From assembly GCA_007922305.1 (NCBI GenBank), contig ML677351.1:10445558-10509557 (forward strand): 64,000 nucleotides of DNA, in the 5' to 3' direction. A program made the position numbers and the translations under genes. Positions within the stretch are counted from its first letter, which is position 1; every line of letters starts with the position of its first letter. The DNA comes from Dermatemys mawii (lineage: Eukaryota; Chordata; Testudines; Dermatemydidae). Below the pieces are notes generated by a model, which saw nothing but the letters and a program-made list of their open reading frames with translations, did no database searches and was not told the origin of the DNA. Shown in pieces: positions 1 to 12,680 of the stretch.

Positions 1-164
1 CGGTGCAGCACCCCAGGGAAGAAGGCACCGGGGTCCAGGGAGGAACCCGGGGCCGAGCAGTGAGCGGGACATCGGCCTGCAGAGGATGCTCCGGACGCTG
101 GAAGAGCTAATTCCCGGACAGACCAGCGGGAGGCACTGCAGGGGTGAGTCGCTGCTTCGCTACA
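1..164 (+). mobile_element. 3' end of an LTR, cut by the window edge
   Basis: This GC-rich stretch ends in TACA at 161-164 and has a diverged second copy in the same orientation at 55877-56040. Shared landmarks include GGGGCAGCACCCC, AAGAGCTAATTCCC, GACCAGC and GGGGTGAGTC. Both copies stop at the same point, which makes that point an element boundary. The CA-type end fits an LTR 3' terminus. The left part lies outside the window. I recognise it as a dispersed turtle repeat from memory only; the superfamily is not assigned. Confidence 0.6.
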
Positions 165-2690
165 AATGGTAAGACACTGTCGAGAGATGTTTGAAGGGAA
201 AAAAAGGACTGGAACTCTAAGACCTATGAATTCATGCTATGGGCTGGAAGAAGTGGCAAAGAATTGCGAGCACATCTGACCCCAGATAAATTGAAAAAGG
301 AATTAAGAAGTGAAATCAAGCTAGAATCAGGTCAACACTGTTCCTACAGCTCTACAGATTTCTGCTATTATGAAATTGATGCACAGATAGCGAAGCAAAC
401 CAAAGGAAGCAAAGTTGGACTCAGTAACCCATCAAAACACAATAGAACATATTCTCAGCTCATTGCATGGGCAGGTACATGCACAGATCTCCATGCATCC
501 CTGTGCTTGCTAAATAGAAATGGACAAAATCAATAGCAAAATAAATTGCATTTTCAAATTCAAAGTACTGCAAGCAGTGGAGGGAGAATAAAGTCTGAAA
601 AACTACCGAACAAAAAGTAACAGACTGTCCTTTTTGGTGCATAACTTATTTTTGGTTAGCATTTGTATTGTGATTTATATAGCATTGATGTGGCTCTGCC
701 TCAGAGTAATGGAATAATCTGGAATACCAGTAGAAACTAGCTACAAATTAATGACAAGAAATAGATAAATTCTGATAATCCCCTTGTCTGAGAAAGGGAG
801 AACTAATAGATAATTATGAGGAATGTAAAGGGAGAAGTATTTTGACAGGTAGTAATGACCTCATAGCTCAGCAGTGCTGAACAAAAAGCACTAGTGTTTT
901 TTCCCCCTTGCTATTCTCAATATATTTCTATTACATTTAGGAAATGATAGGGGAGCATCTTATCAAGCTACTTTAACATCTGTAAATTCTGTTATATTAT
1001 AATCACAGCAGTGATCTGGTGGATAAAATATCTATTTTCTGTTACAAATGACATGTGCTTATATAATGTTACAGGGTTCTGTGTTTCCTACAAATTCCGC
1101 AGACATTTTACTTACAGTATCAAATTCATTCTTACATTTTCAAAATATTTTAAATTAAAAATTGCGTTGCTTTTAACAAAAATATGTAAACATCATTCAA
1201 GCAACAAAAATATGTACAACATTAGACTCATGTGCATTTCATTTTGTATGAGCGCACACCTTGCTGTGATTTAGATGGGCTTTTTTTTACCACCCTGATA
1301 TGATTTCCTATTAACTTTATATACTTGTGCTATGCAGGGTATACTATTTTATCTAGGGGAAAATATGGGAGTCCTCCCGTGGTTAGCTTAAGAACTGCAT
1401 GTTCCCATTAATGTTAGTAAGAAAAATGGGTGGCCCCGTGCATGATGTGTTTGAATTTTATTCCAAATATAATAGATATGTAGACAACTCTTAACTCCTA
1501 TATTTTGATCTGTCTATGGTGACTGAAAATTGAAGGCATTTTTTGTCAAGCTTTCTTGAGCCTGGCAAGAAGATAAGGTATATAGTCTTTACTAGGCAAT
1601 CTACCTCTGCCTTTTCCTCTCTTTTGTTCTTCTGGAGGGTTTATCTCTATAAGTCTCATGATATTGTTCTTTTCATTCTTCTTCCAAGAAGAATTGTGAA
1701 ACATAAGTGGAGTGTCCAATTGTTTTCATTCAAAGTCTAAATCCAACAAAACTGTTAAACTATATATGCCAGTCTTTACTGCTTACCACTCACACATTTT
1801 CAAGATTTTTCTTGAGATGGTCACATGAGCTCTCTCTCATTCACTTTTTAAACACTGCCCATGGGGAGTTTGAATTTTGATGATCATATGGAAGATTCAT
1901 CCTATGAGACTATGAAAGAGAAAAAAAGGATTTATCCAATGGCCTTCAACTTACTCACCCTTTCCCTACCTTACTGACTTCTTTGTTTACTAAGCCAAAA
2001 GCATCTTATCTATCTTTCTCATGCACCTATTACTCTAGCTAAGCACCAGGGGGATCTATTAAGATTGCAACTGATAGACTAGGAATGAAGAAGTTATTTC
2101 CTGGAAAGGACCAGTAATTTGATACAATGTTGTTTAAGTGCCAAAATCTGGAGCTAATGCACAACTGCCTCACCCTAAATGAGGAATCCATATCCAGGCA
2201 AAGTTTCCATTGGTTCTATAGGACGGAGCCCTCAGACTAATGTCCCACTGCCTTGACTCCACCTCTTTTGGAATTTTCATTGCAATTATTGTTTCCTCTT
2301 GCCTTGATGGTTACTGTTTCCTTTTCTCTGATCTCCAACAGTCTCAGGTCTCCAGGCTACCATATGTGCAGGATACCAATGGACATTCAGTGCTATACAA
2401 AATAAAACCCTCTCTATGTGGGAAAGTTGCAATGGTTTGACAAAAGATCTGAATGTAAATCAGTTTATATTAAACTGGAGTAACCTCAGTATGAACACAA
2501 CATTTTCAGTTTGAGAGAGGATTCCTCAAGTTTAGTTAAAGTCAGTTAGGAACAGATTTAGATTTACCTGAAATACGCCATTCTTAAACTGAAATTATTG
2601 CTTCCAGGAGTTTAGACCAGTTTAACTAAATTGATTTAGTCCTGCTCTATGCAGTTTTTGTACTGATGTAAATATTTTGGTTAGGAGGTT
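165..2690. other. No gene seen; AT-rich intergenic or intronic DNA
   Basis: There is only short open frame content here. The longest, about 100 codons from 234, has no recognisable domain. Around 2450-2660 are several words such as AGTTTAACTAAA and CAGTTTA in both orientations, which may belong to a decayed palindromic transposon. I cannot define its ends. Confidence 0.5.
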
Positions 2691-2691
2691 A

Positions 2692-2905
2692 AAAAAATAT
2701 TTTTGGAAATAGTTATACTACTATAATCCCTAGTTTAGATATACTTATACCCACCTAAAGGTAGCTTATACTGGCATATCTTATACCCCTTCCTCTATGG
2801 GAATAAACTATACAAGTTTAAGACACATTTTTATCAGTATAACTGCATCTGCCTGGGTGGACTTATATCAGTATAGCTAAAGTGGTATAACTTATAAATT
2901 GATTA
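2692..2905. repeat. Possible decayed palindromic MITE
   Basis: Words of the type CAGTATAACT, CAGTATAGCT, ATACTGGCATA and GTGGTATAAC recur in both orientations. This is the pattern of a small inverted-repeat transposon seen widely in reptiles. Terminal repeats are too decayed to fix the ends. It abuts the solo LTR that follows. Confidence 0.3.
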
Positions 2906-2913
2906 AGGCCTTG

Positions 2914-3359
2914 TGTGGCAGGGCAGGGGTAAAAACCCCTGAAATGCCCTGCCTCTGCTGTTTAAACCCTGCTTCCTGGCAGGAGGTCAGGAGCAGGAGC
3001 CACTGGTATCTGGCAGGGGAGCCCAGCTGTCAGCCCTAATGAGCCTAGGCTCATAGGCTTAGCCGGGGCTGAGTGAGTACAGCTGGGGCAGGAAGCTGAC
3101 CTGGCTACAAAAGTTGGGAGTTGGGGGGCAGGCAGGGAAGAGGAGGCAGTAGTGCTGTCTCCTGGCTGTGGCAAGGTGCCTCTAGGCCTGTGACCTAAGG
3201 CAGTGAAGTAACTGTCTGGGGATTGGGGGAGCACTGTCTTGTCACTTGGAAACCACGAGGGAGCATTGTAAATAAAGGACACTTGGGAAACACTGAAGAT
3301 TGGTGTTAAGACCTTTATTGGGAAACAGAGGAACACAGGGCTGCCTGGACCCTGTGACA
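2914..3359 (+). mobile_element. Solo LTR (446 bp) with 5-bp target duplication
   Basis: The element begins TGTGGCAGGG and ends CCTGTGACA, so it has TG...CA termini. It is flanked by a perfect 5-bp direct repeat CCTTG at 2909-2913 and 3360-3364. A polyadenylation signal AATAAA lies at 3271-3276, about 80 bp before the 3' end, which sets the + orientation. Base composition is GC-rich against an AT-rich background. No internal retroviral sequence or second LTR follows, so this is a solo LTR left by recombination. The open frame on the minus strand inside it is P/S-rich and shows no domain. Family not assigned. Confidence 0.8.
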
Positions 3360-3364
3360 CCTTG

Positions 3365-5764
3365 CCTGAACTGGTGCAATTTTCCCATGGAAAACATATT
3401 CCCAGGGACTAACATATTTGAAGCAAACATTACAGGATAATCAAATTTAAGTCAGAAGGCCACCAGATATTGTCTAAGGCTAGGTTTTTTTCAGAAATAA
3501 AGCTTCCTCTTAATGACTCATTAGCTCTTGAAGGATACCAAGAGCTATTAGCTCTTGAAATGCTCTGGAGTGTATTTTTATTAAAAATTATTTACTTCTT
3601 AATCTTTAATCACATATGTCCAAACTAATGTGTAACTGGCTAAAGTGCACTAGCCAGTCACCTCTGAAGATGTGGTTTAAATGGTAGTGAAGATCACAAG
3701 CAAAAACTAGTTTGGTGATCTCAACCCAAAGTAGATAGGCTGACAATATAAAATTAATAAGCTACTTTAACAAGGGTGACAGTCTCTGTTCCCAAAATTT
3801 GAAGAATTTGAAGAGCCAGAATGAGTTTCTATGATAAAGCTGAGTGGAGAAGATTTCACAGACTTTGTCTGGACTAAGCAATGGACGCAAAGTTTAAAAT
3901 GACCTCAAAACTTTCTCTACACTTGTGTCTCTCAAATCGAATCTCCACTCTAGAGGCATGGATTTTGTATTATTGAGTTTTTGCACAGAAGCACACATAG
4001 ACACAAAACATGTATGCATATAAGACAGCTATTTAGCATGGGCAAGACACTTAAGAACAAAGGAAAAAACTGGTTGACCATAACTGCCTAATATTTTGAG
4101 GTATTTTTTGAATAAACCTAAACAAACATGAAATTAAAAAAGGATTGCAGTCCATCCTTCATGACAGTTCCAGATAAATAGTACTACGACCGCTTAATTC
4201 TTTCTTACAAAAAAATATGAGTTTTTAAATACATTATTGTCAATGCTGCACAAAGCCACATCATTTAATAAACAATCATGAGTTTAATATCTTTAAACTG
4301 AAATATTCGTTTGTTAGTGAAAATGCTATAGGATGAGACACTCTTTTTACTGTAGAGGCTAGAGGTCTACAAACCTTACTTCTAAAATTTGAGCCATTTC
4401 TACATATAATTACATCACAGCACATGTGTAGACAAAACTCATTCCCAGTCATATGCAAGTTATAGAAAGATCACTCAAAGGAAACCCACGGATTAAAGAG
4501 AAAATAAACAAGACCTCAATATGTTTTTGGTAACCTGCAGTTTTGACAGAGTTGCAAGCATTACTAAGTAGTGTACAATAGAAGAACTTCTGTATTTTGA
4601 ACTCTGTGATGTACTCAGAGTAATTGCAACATTCCTGAGAGAGTTACAGCTAGTTTCATGGTAAAAGCCCTGTGCTTTCTCCCCAACTTTTTGTATACTG
4701 TAGGTACTGTAATACTATTTCTATAAGGCAGATTTTTTTTCAGGGCAATAGGAAATAGAAGTAGTCTTTTGGGAGTTTCTGTTGCTAGTTGTAGAAAATA
4801 GACTATTTTTGCAGAGCACTTCAATCAAGAGTAAAAAGCTCAATCTCACCTCTCGCTCAGTAGGTTCGTGAGCACAACTGTAACAAAAGATTCACAACTT
4901 GCTTATAGTGCAGGCAGGATAAATCTGAAAGCCACTCAGTTCGCAATTATGGATACTTACTGTACGGAATTTACATAGTACAAAAAATGGCACAGCAAGT
5001 TTTTTGTTCTTTCTGGGGGGAATTTCCACTGTCATCTTCCAGGTTTTTTTACTTTTACAAATGAAATAAAACCTCCAAGTCTCCAGCAATGGATACTATT
5101 TGTCATATTGAGTGACAAATAGTTTGGGGCTGTCATCACCCTGTGTGGTGACAAATAGGTTCCAAAAAATCTTCCTGAGATGAAGTGACAAAGAGCAACA
5201 GCAAAATTTCTACAGTCAAGAAAATCCATATGTTTGCCCTTGTTAGAGGCAGTACATATCTGTAACTTGAAACGAAAATATAATATACAATTGGATCATT
5301 TGCTACAAAGGATAGTTCATGACAACACTCTTCGAGCTACCTTTTCAACTTTTTCCTTATGTTTTCCCTAACTACAGTTTTGGCATTTTGCTTTGTTGCA
5401 GAAAGATCTATATATTTTTACAAATCTGTCTTCAAAACACATTTTTCAAATACTCCTCCCTCTGGACTATATTGCAGAAGGGGCATAAAAAAAAGCAACA
5501 GAGCTTTCAGGCAGAAAAAAAAAGACAGGTGTAAAGTGTTAATATGAAATTCACCATTAAAACTCTCACTGCAAAAGGGAACTTTAACTCTTGCCACAAA
5601 CTGAAGATTTTTCTTGCATCTTGTGTGGCATTAGTAGCTTCATCCTTGGAACAGCTTTAAAAACATTTGTGTTGCAGAAGTACTTAAAAGATCCTTTCGT
5701 AGGGAAGGGAAGATTTGACTATTTTTACTTCAAAGACTGGTATGAAAAAAATTACAGAAATATC
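3365..5764. other. No gene seen; contains a small perfect hairpin
   Basis: This is AT-rich sequence without a recognisable exon or repeat family. At 5095-5105 and 5113-5123 there is a perfect 11-bp inverted repeat (ACTATTTGTCA) with a 7-nt loop. Part of it, TGACAAATAG, recurs directly about 30 bp later near 5149. Confidence 0.5.
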
Positions 5765-8320
5765 CAGAATACTAGACCTGGAAGTAATGGGAGACTTTAA
5801 CACAGCAAAATGCAAGATGTCCAATAAGTTCTTGGAATGTGTTGGTGACACCTTTTTGTTTCAGAAGATGGAAAATAAATAAGGGTACAGCCATTTTAGA
5901 ATTGATTCTGACCAATAAGGAGGAATTGATTCAGAATCTGAAGGTTGAAGGCAATTTGGGAGAAAGTGATCATGAAATGATACATTAATAAAGAAAGAAA
6001 GGAATGAGATCAACAGAATAAGGACAATGGATTTTTTTTAAAAAAGAACAGTTTGTAACAAACTCAGAAATAGTAGGTATGGTATCAGAGGAAGGACATT
6101 TAAGGGACAGAGGAGTTCAGGAAAGCTGGACATTTCTCAAGGAAACAAATATTAAAGGCACAACAACAAATTATCCTGATGCAAAGGAAAGAGAATAGTA
6201 AGAGGCTAATTTGGCTCTCTCATGAGGTCTTTAATGACTTGCAAATCAAAAGAATTCCAAAAAGGTGGAAACATGAACAAATTGTTGAGGAGTACAAAAG
6301 AACATCTCAAGCATGTAAAGGCAAGATCAGAGAGGCTAAGGCACAAAATAAGCAAGGCAAAAAAAGTGGTTCTTTAAATACATTAGGAGCAAGAGAAAGA
6401 TAATGAAAGTGTAGGTCCTCTAGATAGGGGTGAAGGAGAGCTCGTAACAGACAACATCAAATAAGTTGAGGTATAATGCCTATTTTGCTTGTCTTCACTA
6501 AAAAGGTAAATTGTAACTAGACATTATTATTTATGTAAAGTAACAATAAGGGGGAAGAAATACAAGCCAAAACAGAGAAAGGACAGGTTAAAGAATATTT
6601 AGAGAAGTTAAGTTGGTGGGGCTTGATGAAATAGGGTACTTAAGGAATTAAATGAAGCAATCTCTGAACCACTAGTGAGTATCTTTGAGAACTTATGGAC
6701 AAAGAAGGAGGTCCCAGAGTAAGGGTACACAAAAAATAAAAATAAACAAAGACCCAGGGAATTAGGGATTGGCCAGCTTAATTTCAATAGTTGGAAAGAT
6801 CTAGGAACAAGTTATCAAACAGTCAACTTCTAAGCACTAAGGCCTGGTCTACACTAGCAGGAAGGGTCGACCTAAGATACACAACTACGTGAATAGCGTA
6901 GCTGAAGTCGACGCATCTTAGGTCGACTTACCTACCATCATCACAGCAGCAGTGGTCGACAGTGGGCTCCCCCATCAAGCTGGAGTTCTGGAGTCGATGG
7001 GAGTGCCTCTGGGGATCGATTTATCGCCTCCTGACAAGATGCGATAAATCGATCCCCAATAGATCGATCTCTACACGTCAATCCAGCCGCTAGAGTAGAC
7101 AAGGCCTTAGAGTGTTAAGAAGATAAGGAATAGCCAACGTGGATCTGTCAAGAATAAATCATACTAAACCTTTCTTTAACAGAATTACTGGTGTAGTGGA
7201 TGGAGTAAGCTGTAGACATGATTATATCTTGATTTTATCAAGCCTTGTGACATAGTCCTCTGTGACAGTCTCATAAGCAAACTAGGGGCATGTGGTCTAG
7301 GTGAAATTACTGTAAGACGGGTACAGATCCAAAACTGGTTGAAAGACTGTACTCAGATGGTTCACTGTTAGCCTAGAAAAAACACATAATTGAGTCCTGA
7401 AGGTAAAGTAACAGTCAGTATTTTCATTGGTGACTTGGATAGTGGAGTGGAGAATGTGCATGTAAAATTTGAGAATGACACCAAGGTAGGAGGAGTTGCT
7501 AGCACTTTGGAGTACAGGATTAGAGTTCAAAGTGGCCATGATAAATTGGACAACTGGTCTGAAATCAAGATTAAATCCAATAAAGAGAAGTGCAAGGTAC
7601 TACAGTTAGGAAGGGGAAAAAAATCAAGTACACAACTATAAAATGGTGAGTAACTGGGTAGGTGGTGGTACTGCTGAAAAGGATCCGGGGTTATAGTGGA
7701 TCACAGATTGAATATGAGCAAACAATGTTATGCATTTGCAAAAAATGCTTATATTATTCTGGGCTGTATTAGGAGCGTTGTGGGTAAGACACAAAAGGCA
7801 ATCGTTCTACTCTCTTTGGCTCTGGTGAGGCTGGAGACCAGTTGTGGGCACCACCAATATGGGCAAATTGGAGGCAAAAATGATAAAAGGTTTAAAAAAA
7901 CTGACCTATAAGAAAAGGTTAAAAACATAGGGCATATTTTGTTTTGAGAAAATAAGATTATGCAGGAGACCTGATAACAGTCTTAAAGTATTCTAAGGGA
8001 AGTTATAAAAAGAATGATGACCAATTGCTCTCCATGTCCACTGAAAATATGGCAAGAAGCAATGGCCTTAATCTGCGGCAAAGGGTGATTTAGGTAAGGT
8101 AGCAGGAAAAACTTTCTTACTATAAGGATAGGTAAGCAATGGAATATGTTTCCAAGGGAAGTTGTGGTAACCCCGTCATTGCAGGTTTTTAAGAACAGGT
8201 TAGACAAACACCTGTCAGAGATGGTCTAGGTATAATTGTCCAGCTTAAATGCAAGGAGTTGGACTCAGTGACCTCTTGAGGTCCGTTCCAGCCCTACATT
8301 TTGGTGATTCTATGTCTGCA
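5765..8320 (+). mobile_element. CR1 LINE copy, degraded, split by a MITE
   Basis: This is a long non-LTR retrotransposon relic. In order it shows endonuclease-region sequence (near 5780, encoding a GDFN-like motif), the linker before the reverse transcriptase, reverse-transcriptase blocks, and the CR1 3' end near 8220-8315 (GACCTCTTGAGGTCCGTTCC followed by GATTCTATG). The catalytic FADD box has decayed to FEND near 7470. Frameshifts and stops interrupt all frames, so it cannot encode an active protein. A 266-bp MITE has inserted at 6841-7106. CR1 elements retrotranspose through target-primed reverse transcription and usually leave 5'-truncated copies, as here. The start is approximate. Confidence 0.9.
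6841..7106. mobile_element. MITE, PIF/Harbinger-like, inside CR1
   Basis: The terminal inverted repeats are GGCCTGGTCTACACTAG at the left and, on the reverse strand from the right end, GGCCTTGTCTACTCTAG. Flanks are TAA (6838-6840) and TTA (7107-7109), compatible with a decayed 3-bp TWA-type target site. Inside are a perfect 17-bp inverted repeat (7011-7027 with 7041-7057, beginning GGGGATCGATTTATCG) and a GTCGACCTAAGAT / ATCTTAGGTCGAC pair. It has no coding capacity and must have been moved by a transposase from elsewhere. It is far less decayed than the CR1 around it, so it arrived later. Superfamily assignment is an inference. Confidence 0.8.
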
Positions 8321-9042
8321 TTATTTTGCCTGAATGTACATCTATTATGATGAACACTGAATGACTGGACTCAACTGCAGTATACTGACTGGTTGTAATC
8401 CAGTACAATTCACTGCAAACATCTTCAGTCAGTCAATAAATAGTTTGAAATAAAAAGTAACTCAAATGACAAAAATCCAAAATGATTTGCTAACATGAGA
8501 GACATGGTCAGATGGCATTCATAAAGGAGGAGACAAAACTGCTACCCACTAGCGATGGACATTTTTGTTTTTCAAGAGGAAGCTGAACAGGTTTGTCATT
8601 AGAGTTGTAGCAAGCTATTAGGATTAGAAGACAATACGCATGTAGGTTACTTATCATTTGCCAATATTCAAACAGGGATGCATGAAATCAAGTATTTAAC
8701 AGCTTGTCCACACACAGAAGTTGCATCAGATAAACTAAAGTTTTAAGTTGCAACAAGTTATTTATCCTGGTGCAGGTTTATCTGGATACTGTACTTCAGT
8801 TTAAAGCTGGCATACAGCAATGTAGCTTCTCCCTGAACCTATACCATTTTAAGTACCAAAGCTGTTTCTTTGGGATTCATTGCTTTTAAGTACTTTTGGA
8901 GTCTAGTCTCTTTTGTGTTTGTGTGCAGCATGCATAATAGAATTGCCATCCTTCATGATTTACTAAAATAGGTATGTTTGACAGAAATCAAACCAATCTG
9001 TCCTAATGAAAAAAAAATACTTCTTTTAATGTTGTTTGATCC
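8321..9042. other. No gene seen
   Basis: This is AT-rich sequence. Words near 8703-8790 such as GCTTGTCCACACACAGAAG resemble the ends of GTCTACA-type MITEs, but no paired terminus could be found. Confidence 0.45.
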
Positions 9043-9384
9043 ACATAAAAATGGCCATACTGAGTCAGACCAATGGTACATCTAGCCCAGTATCCGGTTT
9101 TCCAAAGTGACCAATGCCAGGTGCCCCAGAGGGAATGAACAGGCAATCATCAAGCGATCTATTCCCTGTGGCTCATTCCCAGCTTCTGGACACCATCCCT
9201 GCTCATCCTGGCTAATAGCCATTGATGGACCTATCCCACATAAATTTATCTAGTTCTTTTTTGAGTCTTGGCCTTCACATCATCCTATCACAAAGAGTTC
9301 CACAGATTGACTATGTGTTGTGTGAAGAAATACTTCCCTTTGTTTTAAACCTGCTGCCTATTAATTTCATTTGGTGACCCTTAG
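9043..9384 (-). mobile_element. CR1-type LINE 3' fragment, antisense
   Basis: Read on the minus strand, this stretch encodes the end of a CR1-like reverse transcriptase and its 3' untranslated region. Landmarks are GGTCCATCAATGGCTATTAG, GATGGTGTCC, CATTCCCTCTGGGGCACC and CTGGGCTAGATG, ending in GGCCATTTTTATG. Only the last few hundred bases are present, the usual result of 5' truncation. Relative to the consensus I remember, a piece of about 20 bp near the first landmark is missing. Confidence 0.8.
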
Positions 9385-10794
9385 ATCAGAAGTGCCTTTT
9401 TTGAGATGGTATTTTGTGTGTGTGTGTTTATTTTTTTAATTTCACACTAGAATATACTCAATAGTCTTTTATCAGAGTTAAGAGGCTTTTCTGTGTTGCT
9501 TTGGTCTCAAGGCTGAAGCATGATGATCACTTACTCAGTTATGTTCACAGAATTACAGGTAAGCTCTTCCACCAAGGTCTTCTGGGATATTGCCTGAGCT
9601 GCATCCTACTGCCTGTTCAGTGTCAAGAGCAGCATCTAGATTCACATCATGGAAGGCACAGCTCACTATGTACCATTGCATAGAAAGAACAATCTACCAA
9701 CCCAGAAGCAGGTGACCATGAAAGAAACTAAGTTAACATTGACTTCTTAGGCTCTCTGCATCACAGCAACAGAGGGCCTGAGTGCTATTATGAGAGTAGA
9801 CACAAGATTGAGAATAGGTATAAATACTAGTAAAGCACCTGAAGTTGTCCCAATTAAAAGGAATTATCATCCCAGGTAAGCACCAATCATCACCATTTAG
9901 TATCATTAAGCTTAATACATAAGGATACATGATTATTTGACACAGTTTAATCCCATATTTCATTATTTGGTTTTCATTATACATGAAACTGACATACAGG
10001 TGAGGGAAAATTAGAGTGTAGGAGGATTTGATTGATGCAGTGTAAGTCTCTGGGAGTTTTTTCCCCGCCTGTTAGTGTATGCATGTTACATTTTTTAATT
10101 TTTGTCTGCACAGTGATCATCCTGGATTGTTTGTTTATTAATGGCTATGGGTGATATAATGTCTACTTAATTTTGATCTCCAATTATGAAGATGATTAAA
10201 AAAAGATCTGTTCTGATTATTCATGTGGATATTGCTGTTGGTGACAATCTGCAGAGATAGAGCTTTTTTACTACATATATGGGTATTAGTAACTGCTTGA
10301 TGTTTATGTGGAAAATTAATATGTATTGAAAGACAAATAAAGTATTATATATGTCATAAACCATATCTGAGTAGTTGGGTAATACAGTATACCTCATCGT
10401 GTAACTCCACATCATTTTTAAATGGAGTGAAATAAAGTGATTGCTTTATCCTGTATACCTTTCGTGGCCTATGGCTAAGGCAACTATGTTACTATTTTGA
10501 AAGTTAAGATAATGGATATAGTTATTCAACATTTATTCAGTTGAATTTAATAAAAAAAAAATCCATAAAATGTTAATAAAAACCCAGAGAATCCAAGATG
10601 CATTTTCAACCTTCTTTACAGGAACTATAATTATAGATCAAAAGGTCATTCTTACAAACCTTTGCAATAATCAAGTTGATTCATAACAAAATTATGATTA
10701 AGAGACTGTTAATCACTATGGAAAGTTACTACATATCAGCATAGGCAATATGCCAGAACTTTGATTCTGATGATGACTTCCTCTGATGCTGGAG
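9385..10794. other. No gene seen; short (GT)n tract
   Basis: AT-rich sequence. A (TG)n microsatellite of about seven units sits near 9414-9427, just beyond the CR1 fragment. Nothing else recognisable. Confidence 0.5.
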
Positions 10795-10905
10795 AAGTTG
10801 CTTAAGCTCTCTGCCTCAGTTTCCCTCTCCAGGGAATCTAGGAAATACTCCTCACAAAATATAAATTAAACACACTTAGAACAAGTTCTCTAATAATAAA
10901 GCTGT
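10795..10905 (+). repeat. Possible MIR/CORE-SINE remnant
   Basis: The run CTCTCTGCCTCAGTTTCCCT followed by CTCACAAAATATAAATTAA matches the order of the conserved core and downstream part of MIR-type SINEs. The tRNA-related head is not recognisable, so this would be an internal fragment. Short and decayed, hence low confidence. Confidence 0.45.
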
Positions 10906-12600
10906 TACTATGGCTTGGCTTATTGCAGGCTGTTTTTGAGAACACTGGATTAATATTATACCATTTCTGTTATTTATTTGGTATTGCCTGTTAACTGGAG
11001 AACCACCACTTCTTCCTGGGACTGCTGCAGTTAAAGTCCTTACAATTTCTTCAGATGTTTATACAAGGTCCTCTCTTTTCTGTGGAAATCAGACTAGGGA
11101 CATCAGAAATTGCACATTATGCATCTTTTGATTTAAAGTCACAGGAAGAAGAAAATATTACAGATGAGGACATTCCTATAAATATAAATAAGAGTAATGA
11201 CATCCTCACCAGTAACTATTTGCTACCAATGAAATTATGATTGTGATTTATACTTTCAGCTGCTGATCAAATAATGTTGACAACACGTTTCTCTCTCTCT
11301 CTTAAACATTTATTTCATTAGATTATAGATTACTTAATTGGTATGTTTCAAACCCCACAATGGAGCACTTTAGTGCATTCACATTTAGTTTGTTTCAAGT
11401 TTCTTTAGCCAGTCAGTATGAATAACTTATTTGACATCTGCTTATAGACTTTTCATAAGCACTGACTTCAAATTTTATTCATCCCTCTTTAATAATGTTA
11501 CTGTTCTATCATATTTCAGTGTTGTCAACACTCCTGATATCACAAGCATAATAATTTCAGACTATGTTTCCCATGACCTCCCCAGGGTTTATCCCTTTAG
11601 CTTCTGGAGTGATAGCAGCTCCTTGCAATACTGGAGGGCCCTGCATGCTCAGAGTGGGACAGATTCCCAGAGAGATCATATCAGAACACCTCCGTCCCTG
11701 AGCTAAGAAGCAGTACTCTCATTCCAGTTCAGGCAGAGGGAGTTAATGCAAGCAGGGACACAGGGGCAGAACTCTTCCTAGGCAAGTTGGAGATAGGGGC
11801 ATTTGTGACAACATACAAAGGAGGGGCATAGGGGCTGCTGGAGAGGGAACAGATATGCAGTGAAGTGCTCTGGGCAGTGGAGGAGATAGGAAAGGGGGGG
11901 GGGCTAACAACAAGCGCAGCAGGGAGCCAGCACCTCCATATTTTTATGCATACGTTATATGCAATTAAGGTTGAATTTTCTGCCTGTAATTGTCACCCGC
12001 TCCCCCCCCACACACACACACACAGACATTACAAGGTTCACAGCGATTGTTCAAAAGCCAGAAAACAGACTTATGATTTCTTATTTATTTAAAATATACC
12101 TCTTGATTTTTAGGCCAATCTCATAGTTGTTTTGGGTTCCATTTCATGAGTGTAGAATTCTTGTAGTCCACAATACTGATAGTTGTACTTAAAAATAAAG
12201 CCACTGGATTGCTGTAAAAACACAAATTTAGGATGAGCATGTGTGGTGTGGTGGGCATGAGCATGGGCAGTTTAATAATAAGTTTATTGTAAAGTAACCC
12301 ATCACTTTGTAGAGTAGTGTGCTATTTGATTAACCTATTGTATTCAAAGTCATTAGAGCAATGTCATTTTGATAACAGATATTTTTTTATATACTGATTT
12401 AGTTTCCAAAGGGATGCTAATTTTGATTTTTAAAAATATCACTCACCACTTCTTCAGTTACAAACTGAGCAAAGAGGTACTGGCAATCTTATGTACTATG
12501 CTAAAAGCAAGCCCCTTCATTTAACCTATGGAACAATTGTATTGTCTTGGACTATTTTCATTATCCACATGATAACTCAATTCATAACCATCTCGGAGAC
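10906..12600. other. No gene seen; simple repeats
   Basis: No exon recognised. There is a G-run near 11896-11905, and a C-run followed by (CA)n near 12001-12025. A moderately GC-rich patch at 11560-11900 may be an old transposable element but has no definable ends. Confidence 0.45.
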
Positions 12601-12680
12601 AAATCTTACTTTCAGTATAAGCACCTTAAGTCCTGGCCCAATTGAAGTCAATAGGAGTTTTTACTTCAGTGCAGGACAGG
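12601..12680. repeat. Fragment of a palindromic amniote repeat
   Basis: The words GAAGTCAATAGGAGTTTTTA and CTTCAGTGCAGGA are hallmarks of a widespread palindromic repeat of birds, turtles and crocodilians, built around TTGAAGTCAATGGGAG. Related pieces occur here at 54725-54805, 56231-56270, 59437-59475 and 62242-62400. The family name is not asserted. Confidence 0.4.

Noticed and set aside
234..536. 100-codon open frame, plus strand
   Set aside because: Starts with Met and has mixed composition, but I recognise no family; one frame of this length is expected by chance in 64 kb. Would need protein similarity or RNA-seq support.
2962..3360. 132-codon open frame, minus strand
   Set aside because: Antisense to the solo LTR, P/S-rich, no recognisable domain.
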